From Phytophthora colocasiae (taxonomy: Eukaryota; Oomycota; Peronosporomycetes; Peronosporales; Peronosporaceae): a DNA stretch of 64,000 nt. Location of the stretch: contig JAGKQI010000093.1 of NCBI GenBank assembly GCA_018806915.1, positions 1,426,001-1,490,000 of the forward strand, read 5' to 3'. How positions within the stretch are numbered: position 1 is the first letter of the stretch; every line of letters starts with the position of its first letter. The notes under the pieces are model-generated. The model searched no databases, was not told where the DNA came from, and saw only the letters and a program-made list of their open reading frames with translations. This document shows, piece by piece, positions 13,801 to 25,251 of this stretch. A program made the translations under genes and the position numbers.

Positions 13801-16800
13801 CTTGCTTGAGTAGCAGGTGACCGCATTATCGTGCTGGTTGGAATCTTAAGATAATCTTTGAAAAATGTTTCCAAGGCCGTATCCCGTACACTCGTATCCA
13901 ACGTATCCAGTGTTGTCTGCGTTCCGATCGTACAGGGAATTGTGGCGGCTTCTTCCCTGAATTTTAGCATTATCGTCCCCTTGACGAGATTCCCGTCTCG
14001 ACTGTTTGCAAACGGAGTCAGCATATGCGTGGCATCTTCCACCTTGGCAATGGGATCTCCAATGGTCAGAGTTGTCAGTGTCGTCGTACCTGAAATTACA
14101 GTTCGCGTTGCCATCATAGGGATATCCCAACCGCGACTGGTAAATGTAATCTGCCATGTAAAGCCGCCCGACCACTTGTCACCTGTGGAAAACACCGTCC
14201 TCTTTACGGTCACAGTCCCGAAAACTTTCTTAAAGTTTTGCGTCACACCCTCTAGTATACTCTTCATGTCCGCTTCTGAGGCATCCCAAGGGATATCAGG
14301 CGTATATTGTAGCGGTGGAGAGACTAGATTCGCATCAGCTTCGCTTACCAGGCCGATTTGAAACGTTCCCTTGATCATACTTCCAGCAGCTGTCCTTGCT
14401 GGAGTACAAGTGGCAGGAGCTGCTGCCGTACAGCGCAGTAAGGTATCGTGCCGGACCGTTTTCGAATCGTTAAAGTGTACAACGAACCCACAAAGGTGTT
14501 ATCGACAACTTCCGCACGCGTGACTGTCACCGAGTCAATTGCAGCAGTTAAAAACCCTTCTACGACGCCAGAACTGGTGATTGTCGTCTCTGTTGTTTTC
14601 AACGGAATGACCGTCGAAGTCGTCGGGGTCTTATACAAATTCAACGTTTTACCGGAAAACTTGCTGCAGTATAAGCCCACGTCATCAGCAGCCACTGTTA
14701 TCGCCGTTGAAACTCCAGTTGTGAAGGTAACGACGTCTGCTTCGAAGGAGCAAACGCCCGCTATGAGTTTCGCCCCTGCCTTCACGTAACTTGCAGCAGA
14801 AGTTAAATCCTGAGAAATGGTGAATGTAGTCCCGTCAAAATCCGTCACACATCCCGCACAAAAGCGATCGCTTGGGCTTGGAGTGCACGCTGTACTGAAC
14901 GTTGTGATGGCATTCGGATCTGAGTACGACTCGCACGTATACGTCACCGTAAAAGTTGCCGACGAAGCATACGCAACCTCTGTTCCATCCACCTTTTGCG
15001 CTTTTGTTGGAAGGTTAGGCACTGAAGAAGTGCCACTGCCAGTCGTCACGGTAAGGGCGGCATCGATGCCTAGTTCAGGGACATTTCCGCCCACTTCCAA
15101 TCCCGTAAATTCGATAACATAAGTGTAACTGAGGGTGGGCCCTGCTGAATTCTGCGTTCGGGTTACATCCACCAGATCGATATTGGCGAGGGCAATTAGT
15201 GCGGTTTGTACTGTCGAAGCAGCATCTGCATCTATTGGTTCCTTGAGGGACCCAATCAAGTTGATGGCAGTTCGCTGGTACATTTTCTTGACGCAATGTG
15301 TGCAGATGCTGCTGTCAAAGGACAAATAAAACTCTCCTCCGATGCTTGAAGGGTTACCGAAAGCGTTGGGGATCGTCAGGACAATCGTTTGAACTTCATT
15401 AGTTCTTGCCACGCCGACTTTGAGAGTTTGTACCTCTAGCACATCGGGTACTGACGTCCGGACAGCTTGAATTTCGTCAATGTCGTCGCCATCTAGCCGA
15501 AGCTCTTGGACTTCATTGCGATCGGTAGCTGTAATCACTACCTTCTGAATTTCATCCACTACGTCTGCGTTCGTCGTTGTAATTGTTTGAACTTCATCGA
15601 CTCCATTGAAAGTCGTCCGTACAACCTGTTCTTCGTTCGTCACCTTCACAGTTGCGTCTACGAACTGCTCTTCATTCACAACATCACTCTCTAGCGTTAT
15701 TGATTGCATTTCACGGATAATCGGGATCGTTGCGCTGGAGCTTTGGCCACTTGCGAAATCCTCCTGGTCATCCCATTCCACCTGATACGATGTTAAACTT
15801 TCTCCACCGTCATACAGAGGGTTCAACCACTCCGCTTTCACAGAGGTTGCCGTCACAACAGATAAATCTAGTTTTTGTGGTGCGCTTGGGGGTTGATTCG
15901 TTACCATTACAGCTGAAGGTGTCGTAGGACGAGGAGCACCAGCGCCTCTGGCATTAAATGCAGTCACGCGAACATTATACGTTGTGCCAGCAGTGAGAAT
16001 ATCTGAGCGAACTCCAGTGAGCGCATCATCTCCTCCAATAATATACGAGCGCTTCGTTCCGTCCACAAGTCCAAAGGCTGGAGGAGAGTCAAAACCTGAA
16101 AATTTATCCCATTCAACCATGTACTGCGTGATAAGAAGACCACCATCGCCTCCATAATAGACTTTCTCCGTTGAAGAGGGCTTCCACTCTACCAAGATCG
16201 CGTAACTTGACAACACAGTCGCAGTGGCGTCCTCCGGTCGACCTGGCGTCCTATCAAGAGGCATGATATTGCTTGGACTAGGTACTCCGTAGGCTCCGAG
16301 CCCTCGCTCATTCATCGCCACAACTCGAACGTAGTATTTCGCCATCGTAGGCACAGGAATGTTGAAATAGAATGGGGCAGCATCTGTAGGTGCTATGGGC
16401 AGATCTCCTTTCGTTGGGTTAGTGAAGGCAACGGACGTATCCCATTGCACTTGATACGACGTTATGGTACTTCCTCCATCACTAATAGGAGACCTCCACA
16501 CCAATTTCAAGAGTTTGCTCGATAAAGCCATCAGCTGAACAGCTTGAGGAGCAGAGGCAGTGGTTCTTGGAATCTGAAAGGTAGGACTGATGGTGCCTGC
16601 GTATCCGAAGCCTTCGATATTGTGTGCTCGCACGCGAACAGCATACTTTTGACCCGTCCTCAGCCCATTTATAACGTAATTAAGCTGTCCTGGCACTCCA
16701 ATCTCCACAGCTTCCCCTGCTGTTCCGTCCCTTTCACAGTAGAACGACGGCTGAACACCTGCCAGTGTTTGTGCGGCTAGTATTTTCACGCCGGGGCCTT

Positions 16801-19800
16801 GCAGTTCCGTTCCATCGACACTTAATAATGAGATCTCGTTCTTAAATTCCGATAGAAACGTGACAACCCAGTTGAACCCGTATCCGTTCACAGTCCTGCT
16901 CACTTTAACAGCTCCAATCGTAATCAAAGCTTCCAGAGCAATCTGAAGATCAATAGCTGAAACGTTGTGGGGCAAAGGAGGCGAAGAATCTGACAGTCCT
17001 CCGCTAGAAAAGGCGACTCGGAAGGTACCACTGATCGGCTGCAAGCCCTTGAATGGAATTCACTACTATACCCGCGTTATTGCCAGCCCAACTGTCGCTC
17101 GGAGAGACCTGAATAAGCTCTTGAGGTCCCACATGCCCCGCCATGAAAGTAATTTTCCACTCATATCCATAGGCGCTCTTGAAAACGGGAACTGGAATGG
17201 ATACTTCAAGAGCTGAGTCGATTGTGATAGTTGCTCCGGGTGTAGCCATAATTGTACGTTTATTACCAGCGATCCAGATCACATCGTTCTGTGCAAGATT
17301 GGCAGCAGTTAACGAAGCAATGTTTAAGGGGGTCACTGTCGTTCCTGTGGACGTCACCATTAACCCTGGTATAACCCGCTTAGACGAGGAGCTTGAAACA
17401 TCCACCGTTCCGACCGTCGAAAGCCGCTCCAAACGCTCTTTCACCGAGTTAGCCCCGATTGGAGCTGCATCCCATCGGATGTTCTCAGTCACTTCTCCAC
17501 CAAAGGACAATTTGAAATATCCACTTAGCGTCTTGGAATCTGCAAAATTAACCAGTCTCTGAATCTCTGGAAGTCCCTGTCCGGCTGATGTGGTAATGGT
17601 TTGCTGCTCTTGAACTCCTTCACCCCGATACCATTCCACTTTGTACTTGTCCACACTACACAATGCTCCATTCGCTTTGCTCGCACCCCAGTTAACAGCC
17701 AGCGTCGTTCCATCCACCACACTGGCAGTCACAGACTGTGGAGCAGAAGGCTGACTACAAGTGACAGCACTGGCAAGTGGAGAATTAGCAGATCCAAAGC
17801 CGTCAGCGTTGTAAGCCATCACGTGGGCATAATACTTGACTCCTGGGCGGAGATCCGTTAGTGTAAACCGAAAGGGGTCAGATCCCGTGACTTTATTCGA
17901 CACACGCACTACCGCGTTGGTCCCTGTGAGCTGAGAACTCGCCGTCATCGTGAAAATGTTGCCAGCTCCCACCATTTCCTCGCCTCGAAGATACGCAAAG
18001 GTGACGGACCAGATAGCCGTGTTAATCGCTGCGCATTCCGAACAGCTTTAGAAACTTTGATCGAGTACGAAGTACTAGTTGCTTGTAAGGCCGTCTGCAA
18101 CTCCAAGGCCGAGGCATCGAAATTAATCGGTCCTGTAGTTATCCCGTTGAATTTTAGAGTAAATGTTCCACCCACAGGTTTGACAGCATCCGTGTAAACG
18201 TCCTGGACTTCGTGAGTGAAATCTCCAATCGCTAAGTCACTGAAGCCTTGGACCAATTCCACTACGTGGATCTGAGGGAAGTCTCCCGTTAATTGTCTCC
18301 CATCAGCGACTAGCAGAGCTAAGTCGCCATGGTTATGTAGGAAGGTTATCTTCCAAGTAAATACCGACGACGCCTGGTTTTGGGTTCGATATACTTTGAC
18401 GGGATCAACCGCGATACTGGACGTCTCTGTGATAATAGCGAGCGCATCTATCATGACTGCTTCCGCACAATCGAACGGTAAAGCGGAGGTCACACGCCCT
18501 CCCCACGAAAGTGTAAACGTTCCTCCTGCACCAGCTCCACTTCTGTAACTTATGGTCACTTGCTGCACTTCGGACACTTCCTGAATACTTGCCACTCCGT
18601 AGTCAGCGCTTGAGCTGTCAAAGTTTGGCGATGAGTCCCATTCAATCCTATACATGGTCACATCCGCTCCTCCTGAATAAAATGGTGCCCAATAGTTCAA
18701 CGATAGCCAGGTAGGGCCATGGAACTCTCCAAGCGCAACACCAGTTGGGGGCGTGGGAACGACCGAACTGACTGATGTTTGAGCCTGGAAAACGGACACC
18801 GAGTCGCTGATGCCTCTGGAATTCTCAGCGAAGATACGGAAAGCATAAGCCTGGCTACTTTCAAGGATCATAGTACTCTGCTTAGTCGTTGCCACAGCAT
18901 CGTTCCCACTAACGTAAATCTTCAAATTGTTCGAAAAATCCGGAGTGGCTACAAGCAGCGGTAGGGTTTTCGTCGGATATGTCCCCCAAAACGAAATTGT
19001 ATGGACAATAGTTTTTCCGGTTTCCGCTGGGGCTGATACGACCGTAACACCATCCACACTATCGAGACTTTCCAGCGCTTCCTTTAGACCGTCATTTAAT
19101 GTAGGCCACCGAATCTGCTTCGGGGTGGTTACCCCAGCCACTACCTGTACTACCGTCTCACCTGCAAAGCTCAGTGTGTACCAACTAGTTACGATAGAGG
19201 GATTAGCGACTTCCAGTCGAATCGTCTGAGTAGTAGCCGGGTTCCCCACGTTGACCACATTAGGAGCCACAGCTTTTGGGCTTCTCGTACCAATGCGAGC
19301 ATCTGTGCCTCGCCAATTCTGCTCCGGGATAGCGTCAATGGTGTCCAAACTGCCATGGAATGAACGGAACACTAAGTTCCATTTCCTTCCATTTGAAACG
19401 TGATATGCGCGGGTTCTTGCGATGCTAGTCGCAAAATTTCCAGTCACTCGGATTGACCTCGCTGTGATGGCCCGAACAAGGTACCTGTTCATGTCAGCAG
19501 ACACCGAGGGAAGCCACAGATGATCATTAACCTTGACGAGGTTTAATAGATTCTCTGTCGTCTCGAGTTTGTTATTAAAGAGATACAATTCTGGATACCC
19601 CGCAACGACACTTTCACCCTGGTAGTCTTCATTCGTCGTAACAATGTCTGTCATGGAAACACTTGCCACCGTGAACGTTGCACCACCAATGTAGAAAACG
19701 TTATTTGGAGAGGCAATACCAAAGCCATGGTTCGCAGGTAACTGGAACATGTTGCTTCCACTCATGACTGCAAGAACTTGTATTAGTGGGGAAGTTCCAA

Positions 19801-22800
19801 CGAAACCAGGCAAAGGTTTCGTTTGCTTGGTAATCTGTCCGACGTAGATATCGGCATTCAGAATTGGCGTAGATCTAACGGAGTCGAACATCGTAATTAC
19901 ATCAGGAGCTAAAGACTGAATGGTAGTAGAAAAACTGTTTCCGACTTTCAGAGTGTCACCAACCGCGAGGAACTGAGTTGGGTCAATAGTGAAGCCGTCC
20001 AACTTAACGTTGAGTAGGCTGCTTCCCGTTGCGTCCGCCTTCAGTTCCAAAGCATAGACTCCAATATCCCCTGCAGACACTGCTCCAAGCGCTACAACCG
20101 AGTCCACAACTGAGAGTTTTTGTAGCTCCTGCGTCACCTTCATATGTGTAGCAGAATATCCAATTGCCTCTGTAATTTCACCGTTGATTGTCAGTCGAAA
20201 TGAACCGCTGATATCATCTTTCTTGGCATCCGTGAATACTGTGACCGTCGGGTAGACACTTATCAGCGCATTTTGTCCAGTAAGACGTGAATGTTGGATG
20301 AAGATGGCGTCTTGGTCGTCGTCTCCTATCCGCACGAACGTTACGTGCCACGCTCTGCCATAAGTGCCGTACTGACTTACACTCACGTCCACAGTACCGG
20401 GTGCGGTAATCAAGTCAATAGCGTCTCGCATTTCTGCTGCACCTGTGTCTCTGAAAGACAACGGTGGGGTCACCTTCCCTAGATATGACAGTGTGAAGGT
20501 CCCTCCAATAGTACTTCTGACCCATCTGCTAGAATCGTTTGAATTCCAGCTTGGCCTTTTGAACAGGTCCTCGTACTTGATCGAGTGGATCTGCCCGTAT
20601 ATTTTAAGGCCCGAAAGGTGCCCATGCTGCACAACTTCCAGTACCTGTTCCTGTTCCAAAAGCAATTGGATCAAACTGAAGTGTTGGCCACTCCCCTGTC
20701 GGGTAATGACCCCAAAAGCGTACATTATAGTCGTGAAAGTCCAAAATCTTCAGCGCACGAGCTTCGTTCTGAAAGGCACTGCACGACCCAACTGCTGTAG
20801 CAGAAATTTGTTTGGCTCCAACACTTGGAGTTGCGCCAATAACAAACTCGCACGAATGTCTCGTAAAATCGTTGGGGTTTCGACTCACCTGAATGATTGA
20901 GTCCTTCAGAAGAATGGCAACTTGGTCAGCGGTGAGGCCATCATTCGGCTGCACTGAAGTGTCTGTACTGACAATTGTAAGAATGCCATTGCTGTAATCT
21001 GTCACTTTTGATTTCGGTGATCCAAACAACACAGACACCTTGAACGCGCGCACCTCTTCCACAGTCACCTTGGACACGAGATTGAGATCTTCCAGGCTCT
21101 TCTTCATATTACTTGGTGTGCCTAGTTTTCCCAGGGTGATACAGCCCGTTGTTTCACTTCCTAGTTTGAGTTGGAACGTGCCTGAAGTTACCGTCGTTGA
21201 TGCAAACAGTCGGACTACCTGGACAGCAGAAGGTGCTCCCACGACGTAGGTATCGCACACATTATCATCATTATTGATCTCAAAGTAGCCATAGTAAGCT
21301 GGTGGGATAGCGGCTACTCCAGCTTTGATGCCGCTAGTTACGGTCGAAACAGTAGAAACGGAAGTTAGCGAAGAAATCACCTGTAGTCCGGGGTGTTTGC
21401 TATCTACAATATCACCAACGTCGTTGTCAAAGGAGATTGTCCACTGGTACCCATAAGGCCCACGCTGGTTTCCTGAGTCGTCGATTTTCACCACACCCAC
21501 GTTACCAAGACCCACCACCCCGTCTCCTGGTTCCACATCAATGGCTGTGGCTCCTTCTACAGGTTGGACTAGCACAGTAAAGCTTTTGTCACCCACCTCA
21601 ATACGCACTCCTTTCTCGAGCATCTTGCATTGAGTAGCAGTCAATACTGGGGTTACGACACGTTTATTTGCTACTGAAAAGCTCACTCCAGGGCCGTCTG
21701 TGACCACGTACAATCCACGAGTAACGGATACAGGTCGTATGGAAGGAAGACTGTTGAGCGCACTTCGTAAAGATGAAGCGGTTGTGTGCACCGAGAGCAT
21801 CGCCGAGATATCGTCTCCGTACTGCAGGCGAAAGGTTCCAATGATGTCGTTTTCGATAGAACTGTAGATGAATAGTTTCTTGGTCGCAACTGTTCCAAAC
21901 GTATCACCAACAGCGTACTCAAGCACGTACTTCGAGATTGGGTCGCCATGATCAACAGGGGCGGAGAGACGAAGCTCCATTTGGGAACCAGATAGAGGCC
22001 ACATTCCATTGATGCCTGGTGGGTCAGGAGACGTCCCTACTGTCGTTAAGAGAGGCAAAGCACCTCGTCCGCGCTGCTGTAAATCAGTGGTACTCGTACC
22101 ATACCCATTCTCATTTCGAGCAAATGCTCGTACGTAGTAATCTTGGCCTGGATCCAGTCCCTCAATGATTGTCTCAAAAGCAACATCAAAACCTTTCACA
22201 ACTTCCTGAACAACCACATCCACTCCCGTCCCTTTAAGTAAAGTCTGATCGTCCACCGAAAGTAGTCGTAAATCACCCAAATTTGACAGAAAAGTGATCG
22301 TCCACGTCGCTCCAAAGTCTGCATTTGCCGTTCGGATGACATTCAACCTTCCTACCGTGGATAGGCTCTGTAGCTTCGTTCGAACATCTGCTGCTGTATC
22401 ATCAAAGTTGATCACTGCTCCGCCCACAGACTGGAAGCTAATTGTAAATGAGCCGCTGATGTCGTCGGCGCTTGCTTTCGTATAGATAGCCTGCACTTCT
22501 GCAATCACCCCTCCAACTTCTTGTGTAGCCACTACGGCACTGGCTGCGTAGTCGCCTTTGATCTCTCTAAAAGTAGTTACTTGGGTATCATCCTGCACAA
22601 TAGATGCTGTAACTCCGCAGTTGCTACAGGTATCACCATACACGTCAATAAAGTATGGTGTTCCTATCTTTTTGTCCACACGAAGATTCACGTTGTCAAG
22701 CGACTGGAAGGTGATATACCAACGATAGCCGTTCGAATTCGTAGGTCCCACACGAGAAACATCAACGGATCCAACCCCGGGCAATGAACTTAAAGCTCGC

Positions 22801-24014
22801 TTCATCTCAGTAGCCTCAGCATTTGCATTCAGTGTTGTCTTCTTCCGTGCAAATGCCGTAACGTGCAATGCTGTGTCTCCAATCCACCCACTTGTCAGTG
22901 TCACGGTGCCAGAAACTACCACCCCCACTTCCACGTAATGACTACCAATCCGGATTTGATCTCCAGTTCCAATGCGACCTGAAAAGTCACCAGAGGTAGT
23001 CACTGCTGTTTGTCCATTCTCAACTTGCACGTTCCCCAGTGCCGTATCCATCACCTCAATAGCAGCACCACCAACTGCACTAACTCCATGAACATGATAT
23101 GAATCAAGCGGTAGCAGCTTGTCTGTAAACGGGGCCGTGAGGTGAACTTTGAACACTTCTCCGTTAATTCGCACTCTATCTCCACGATTCACGCGTCCCA
23201 GCATCGACGAACTCGTTGTCGCAGTGCTTGAGCCAGCAGCAATCGTAGCTGTGACAGCAGGGTTCGTCAGCCCCACCCACTCTCCCTCGAAACCTACAGA
23301 TAAATCAAACGTCCCTCCCAACACCTGTGCGTTAGAAGTCCCCGTTGAAGCCCCTGTTGACACAATCTCCCACACCTCCGGATAAAATCCAGACACGCCT
23401 GCTGTAACACGTGCAGGTTCAAACGACAACATTCTGTTTGGAGGCTGAACTGCTTGACATCCAGTCGTGTCTCCTTTCAGTAAGTTTGTCTGCGCTCCGC
23501 TGACCAGATACGCGCCATCGAACGTCAGCAGTGCATACACATATCCGTTCTTCGCTGCACTGTAGGCCGACCTCGAGACCCCGACACTGTCCACATTGGG
23601 CAGTTCCTCCAACGCCATTTCAAACTCCACTTCACTAGCATCCCACGAGATACACGACGTCGTCTCAGTACCTAAATCATTCTTAAATATGAGCTTGTAG
23701 CCACCCGCTAAGATGGGGCCAGTGGCTGCCACCGAGAACGTCTGCACCTCATCCACTCGACGTGCCACCTCCACTTTGTAACCGAGCACAGGACCTCCAT
23801 TAACTCCTTCAGGCTTGACATTCAACGGTGGGAGGAACTGCACACGAATGGACGAGTCACTTGCAGGCGACACCAGAATTTTTTCAGGTGGACCGGGGAC
23901 GTCTCCAGGTGTAAAGAAGTCGGCAGTAACAGTAGTAACCAGCAAGGTCCATACAGCTGCGAGTGTTTTCCAAGTACTTAATGTCCATAGTCGTCGAGAA
24001 GTGCTTCTTCCCAT
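1806..24014 (-). CDS. Giant secreted FN3 / beta-repeat protein (frame broken)
   Basis: One gene of about 7,400 codons. The start at 24,014 is chosen because the following 31 residues form a signal peptide (basic MGRSTSRR start, hydrophobic core, cleavage after VTA); an in-frame upstream ATG at 24,164 would bury it. The body alternates fibronectin type III domains (at least 15, e.g. near 23,900, 22,000, 18,700, 17,750, 16,500, 15,850, 7,250, 3,650, 2,850, 2,500) with a ~100-residue repeat. That repeat reads roughly EVQ-strand, GGTFTLSF, a helix-like LQxALExL, VxVTR, then GGYxWTITF and GDVPLL. No transmembrane segment or anchor is seen at the C-terminus. The frame shifts near 20,650, 17,990, 17,040, 14,460, 13,340, 12,765, 12,500, 12,395, 9,415, 8,890, 5,830, 5,720 and 5,440; each side continues the same domain, so this is one protein. 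Likely extracellular and adhesive; function unproven. Confidence 0.8.
8890..9085 (-). repeat. Second EVQ ladder
   Basis: Five units, SGVQNL, REVQEI, AEIQEI, PEVQTL and PTVQTV, are spaced 13-16 residues apart, between an FN3 domain and the next ~100-residue repeat. It is a shorter version of the ladder near 15.5 kb. A one-base frameshift follows the last unit. Confidence 0.75.
12655..12730 (-). other. Two in-frame stops or small intron in giant gene
   Basis: In the frame that joins the flanking protein, a TAG follows SGAE and a TGA follows DRFTDLHL. Both would be sense codons (CAG, CGA) with one C to T change. A GTAAGT donor-like site at 12,726 and an AG near 12,657 could mark a ~70-bp intron, but that splice does not keep the downstream frame. 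It is left unresolved. Confidence 0.4.
15375..15720 (-). repeat. Nine-unit EVQ ladder (13-residue tandem repeat)
   Basis: Within the giant gene, nine consecutive units of 13 (once 14) residues begin with REMQ, NEEQ, NEEQ, DEVQ, DEIQ, NEVQ, DEIQ, LEVQ and NEVQ, each followed by alternating hydrophobic residues typical of a beta strand. The same EVQ strand occurs singly at the start of many of the ~100-residue repeats. Here the strand motif has been multiplied without the rest of the domain. Confidence 0.85.
23922..24014 (-). other. Predicted signal peptide of giant FN3 gene
   Basis: The first 31 codons encode a basic start, a hydrophobic stretch including LAAVWTLLVTTVTA and a small-residue cleavage site before DFFTPGDV. 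This indicates entry into the secretory pathway. It also decides the start codon at 24,014 over the in-frame ATG at 24,164. Confidence 0.75.
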
Positions 24015-24637
24015 CTTGCTCTTGGACTGGGGTAGCGGCAGGAGACTTAAAATGACATTCGCGATCCACACGAAGCGACGCGGATCTTTTTGGTGGAAAA
24101 TGATGTGCCATGACACAACTTCGGTGGTCGACAAAGGTGTCGTCGGTCGATGTGAACGTTTCACTGCAGTTCTTCAATCGATCGCCATTGACGAGACTGG
24201 CGGCTCGTCAGTGGTGAAACGGGATCACGAGTGTGTACACGTACAGGATACTCATGTACGGGCCCCACGATATAAGCACTAGGATACAGCAAGAAGTGTT
24301 CACCGCGTTAAGGACCTCGACGCAACTTCAGCAGCACCATTACAGTGAACTTCCTTGTCCATGGTGCTAGTAGGGGAATACCAACGGTATGAAGCCAATC
24401 ACCTAAAAATGGTAAATATAATTTTTGTATTTAAAACAAAGTACTTTTTCGACTAGCCTATCACGTAGTGGATCCTAAAAAATATGACAATGGAAACTAG
24501 TCTGAGTTTTGCACGTCGTCCTGAGTTAGTCCAGGACGATAGTGCACAGATCAACACTGATAAATCTACGACTTCTCCTTGTAAAACGGATACGCTTTAC
24601 CTAGAGCCCACTCGAAGTTCTCATCGTTAAATGGAAC
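24015..24637. other. Upstream region of giant gene, no gene
   Basis: About 620 bp between the giant gene's start and the first transposon remnant. It should contain the promoter of the minus-strand gene, but no oomycete initiator motif was identified with confidence. No convincing ORF is seen. Confidence 0.6.
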
Positions 24638-24766
24638 TGTTATGGGACTCCATTTATTGGATAAAATGATAAGGAACAAATAGAAAAGGTCAACCATCTT
24701 ACTACTTTATAAGGTCACTTACTAAGTGATACTAAAATATACCGTTCGTGAGGAGGACGCGTGGCA
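24638..24766 (+). repeat. Copia B-type LTR (isolated copy, plus orientation)
   Basis: It starts TGTTATGGGACTCC and ends CGTGGCA. The same sequence, reverse-complemented, lies at 31,954-32,099, where it borders Copia pol remains. No target duplication flanks it (GGAAC left, TTCAG right). The hAT C-terminal reading frame follows directly, which suggests that this LTR was the 3' LTR of a Copia inserted in the hAT gene, later separated by an inversion. Confidence 0.75.
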
Positions 24767-24885
24767 TTCAGATGTCTACATAATGTTCCTCGATCTACCT
24801 GACACTTTTAGAGAGATGCCGATGCCTATCGCTGAGTTGGGAATCATCCCTTCAGTTCTGCGCAAGCGTTTCAATTTTGTGTATG
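24767..24885 (+). pseudogene. hAT transposase fragment (left of Copia A)
   Basis: The reading frame SDVYIMFLDLPDTFREM through LRKRFNFVYG runs into the Copia A insertion. After removing that element and one copy of its GTATG duplication, it continues without a break as GDAHGVTYHLDPLYTG at 30,333. It resembles the central to C-terminal part of hAT transposases and precedes the dimerisation region. It begins right after a Copia-type LTR. Non-functional fragment. Confidence 0.7.
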
Positions 24886-25245
24886 TGTTGGAATGAACAG
24901 AACACACTGGATAAACTCAGTCAAGTGTATTGATACTCTTAACCTCTAAGCCTACTCTCTAGATCCGTGCTCGGTACCTGGAGGCAAAGAGGAAGTGAGC
25001 TTCGTCTTCGGACTTCGTCCTCGACGGCCTCACTCCTCGCCTCTTTGCTTCGTCATCGCACAATGGATGGCAGACAGCAACTGTCTGCACTATCCAGATC
25101 TCAGATGGGATCTGAACTCCTCTTTATACTTGCTAATGATAGGAAGTAACTCAACAATAAATTGTTTAGAGAGGTTTTACTTTACTCGCTGGCAGACACG
25201 CTGCCTTATTCGCAGAGAGGCGCGCCTGCCGCCTACCGTTCAACA
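24886..25245 (-). repeat. 3' LTR of Copia A
   Basis: 360 bp, TG...CA bounded. It differs from the 5' LTR mostly by small insertions and deletions (for example GAGCTTCGTC against GAGCTCGTC) and by few base substitutions. Confidence 0.93.
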
Positions 25246-25251
25246 CTCCCA

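Noticed and set aside
13858..14361. Plus-strand ORF of 167 codons inside the giant gene
   Set aside because: Antisense to conserved FN3/repeat coding; its composition mirrors the complement of that repeat.
20590..20730. Intron of about 117 bp at the first frame change in the giant gene
   Set aside because: GT and AG sites exist, but none joins both frames in phase; a simple frameshift fits better.
24505..24535. Small palindrome GTCCTG...CAGGAC as a terminator or hairpin RNA
   Set aside because: Isolated, short and without a neighbouring gene end; chance is enough.
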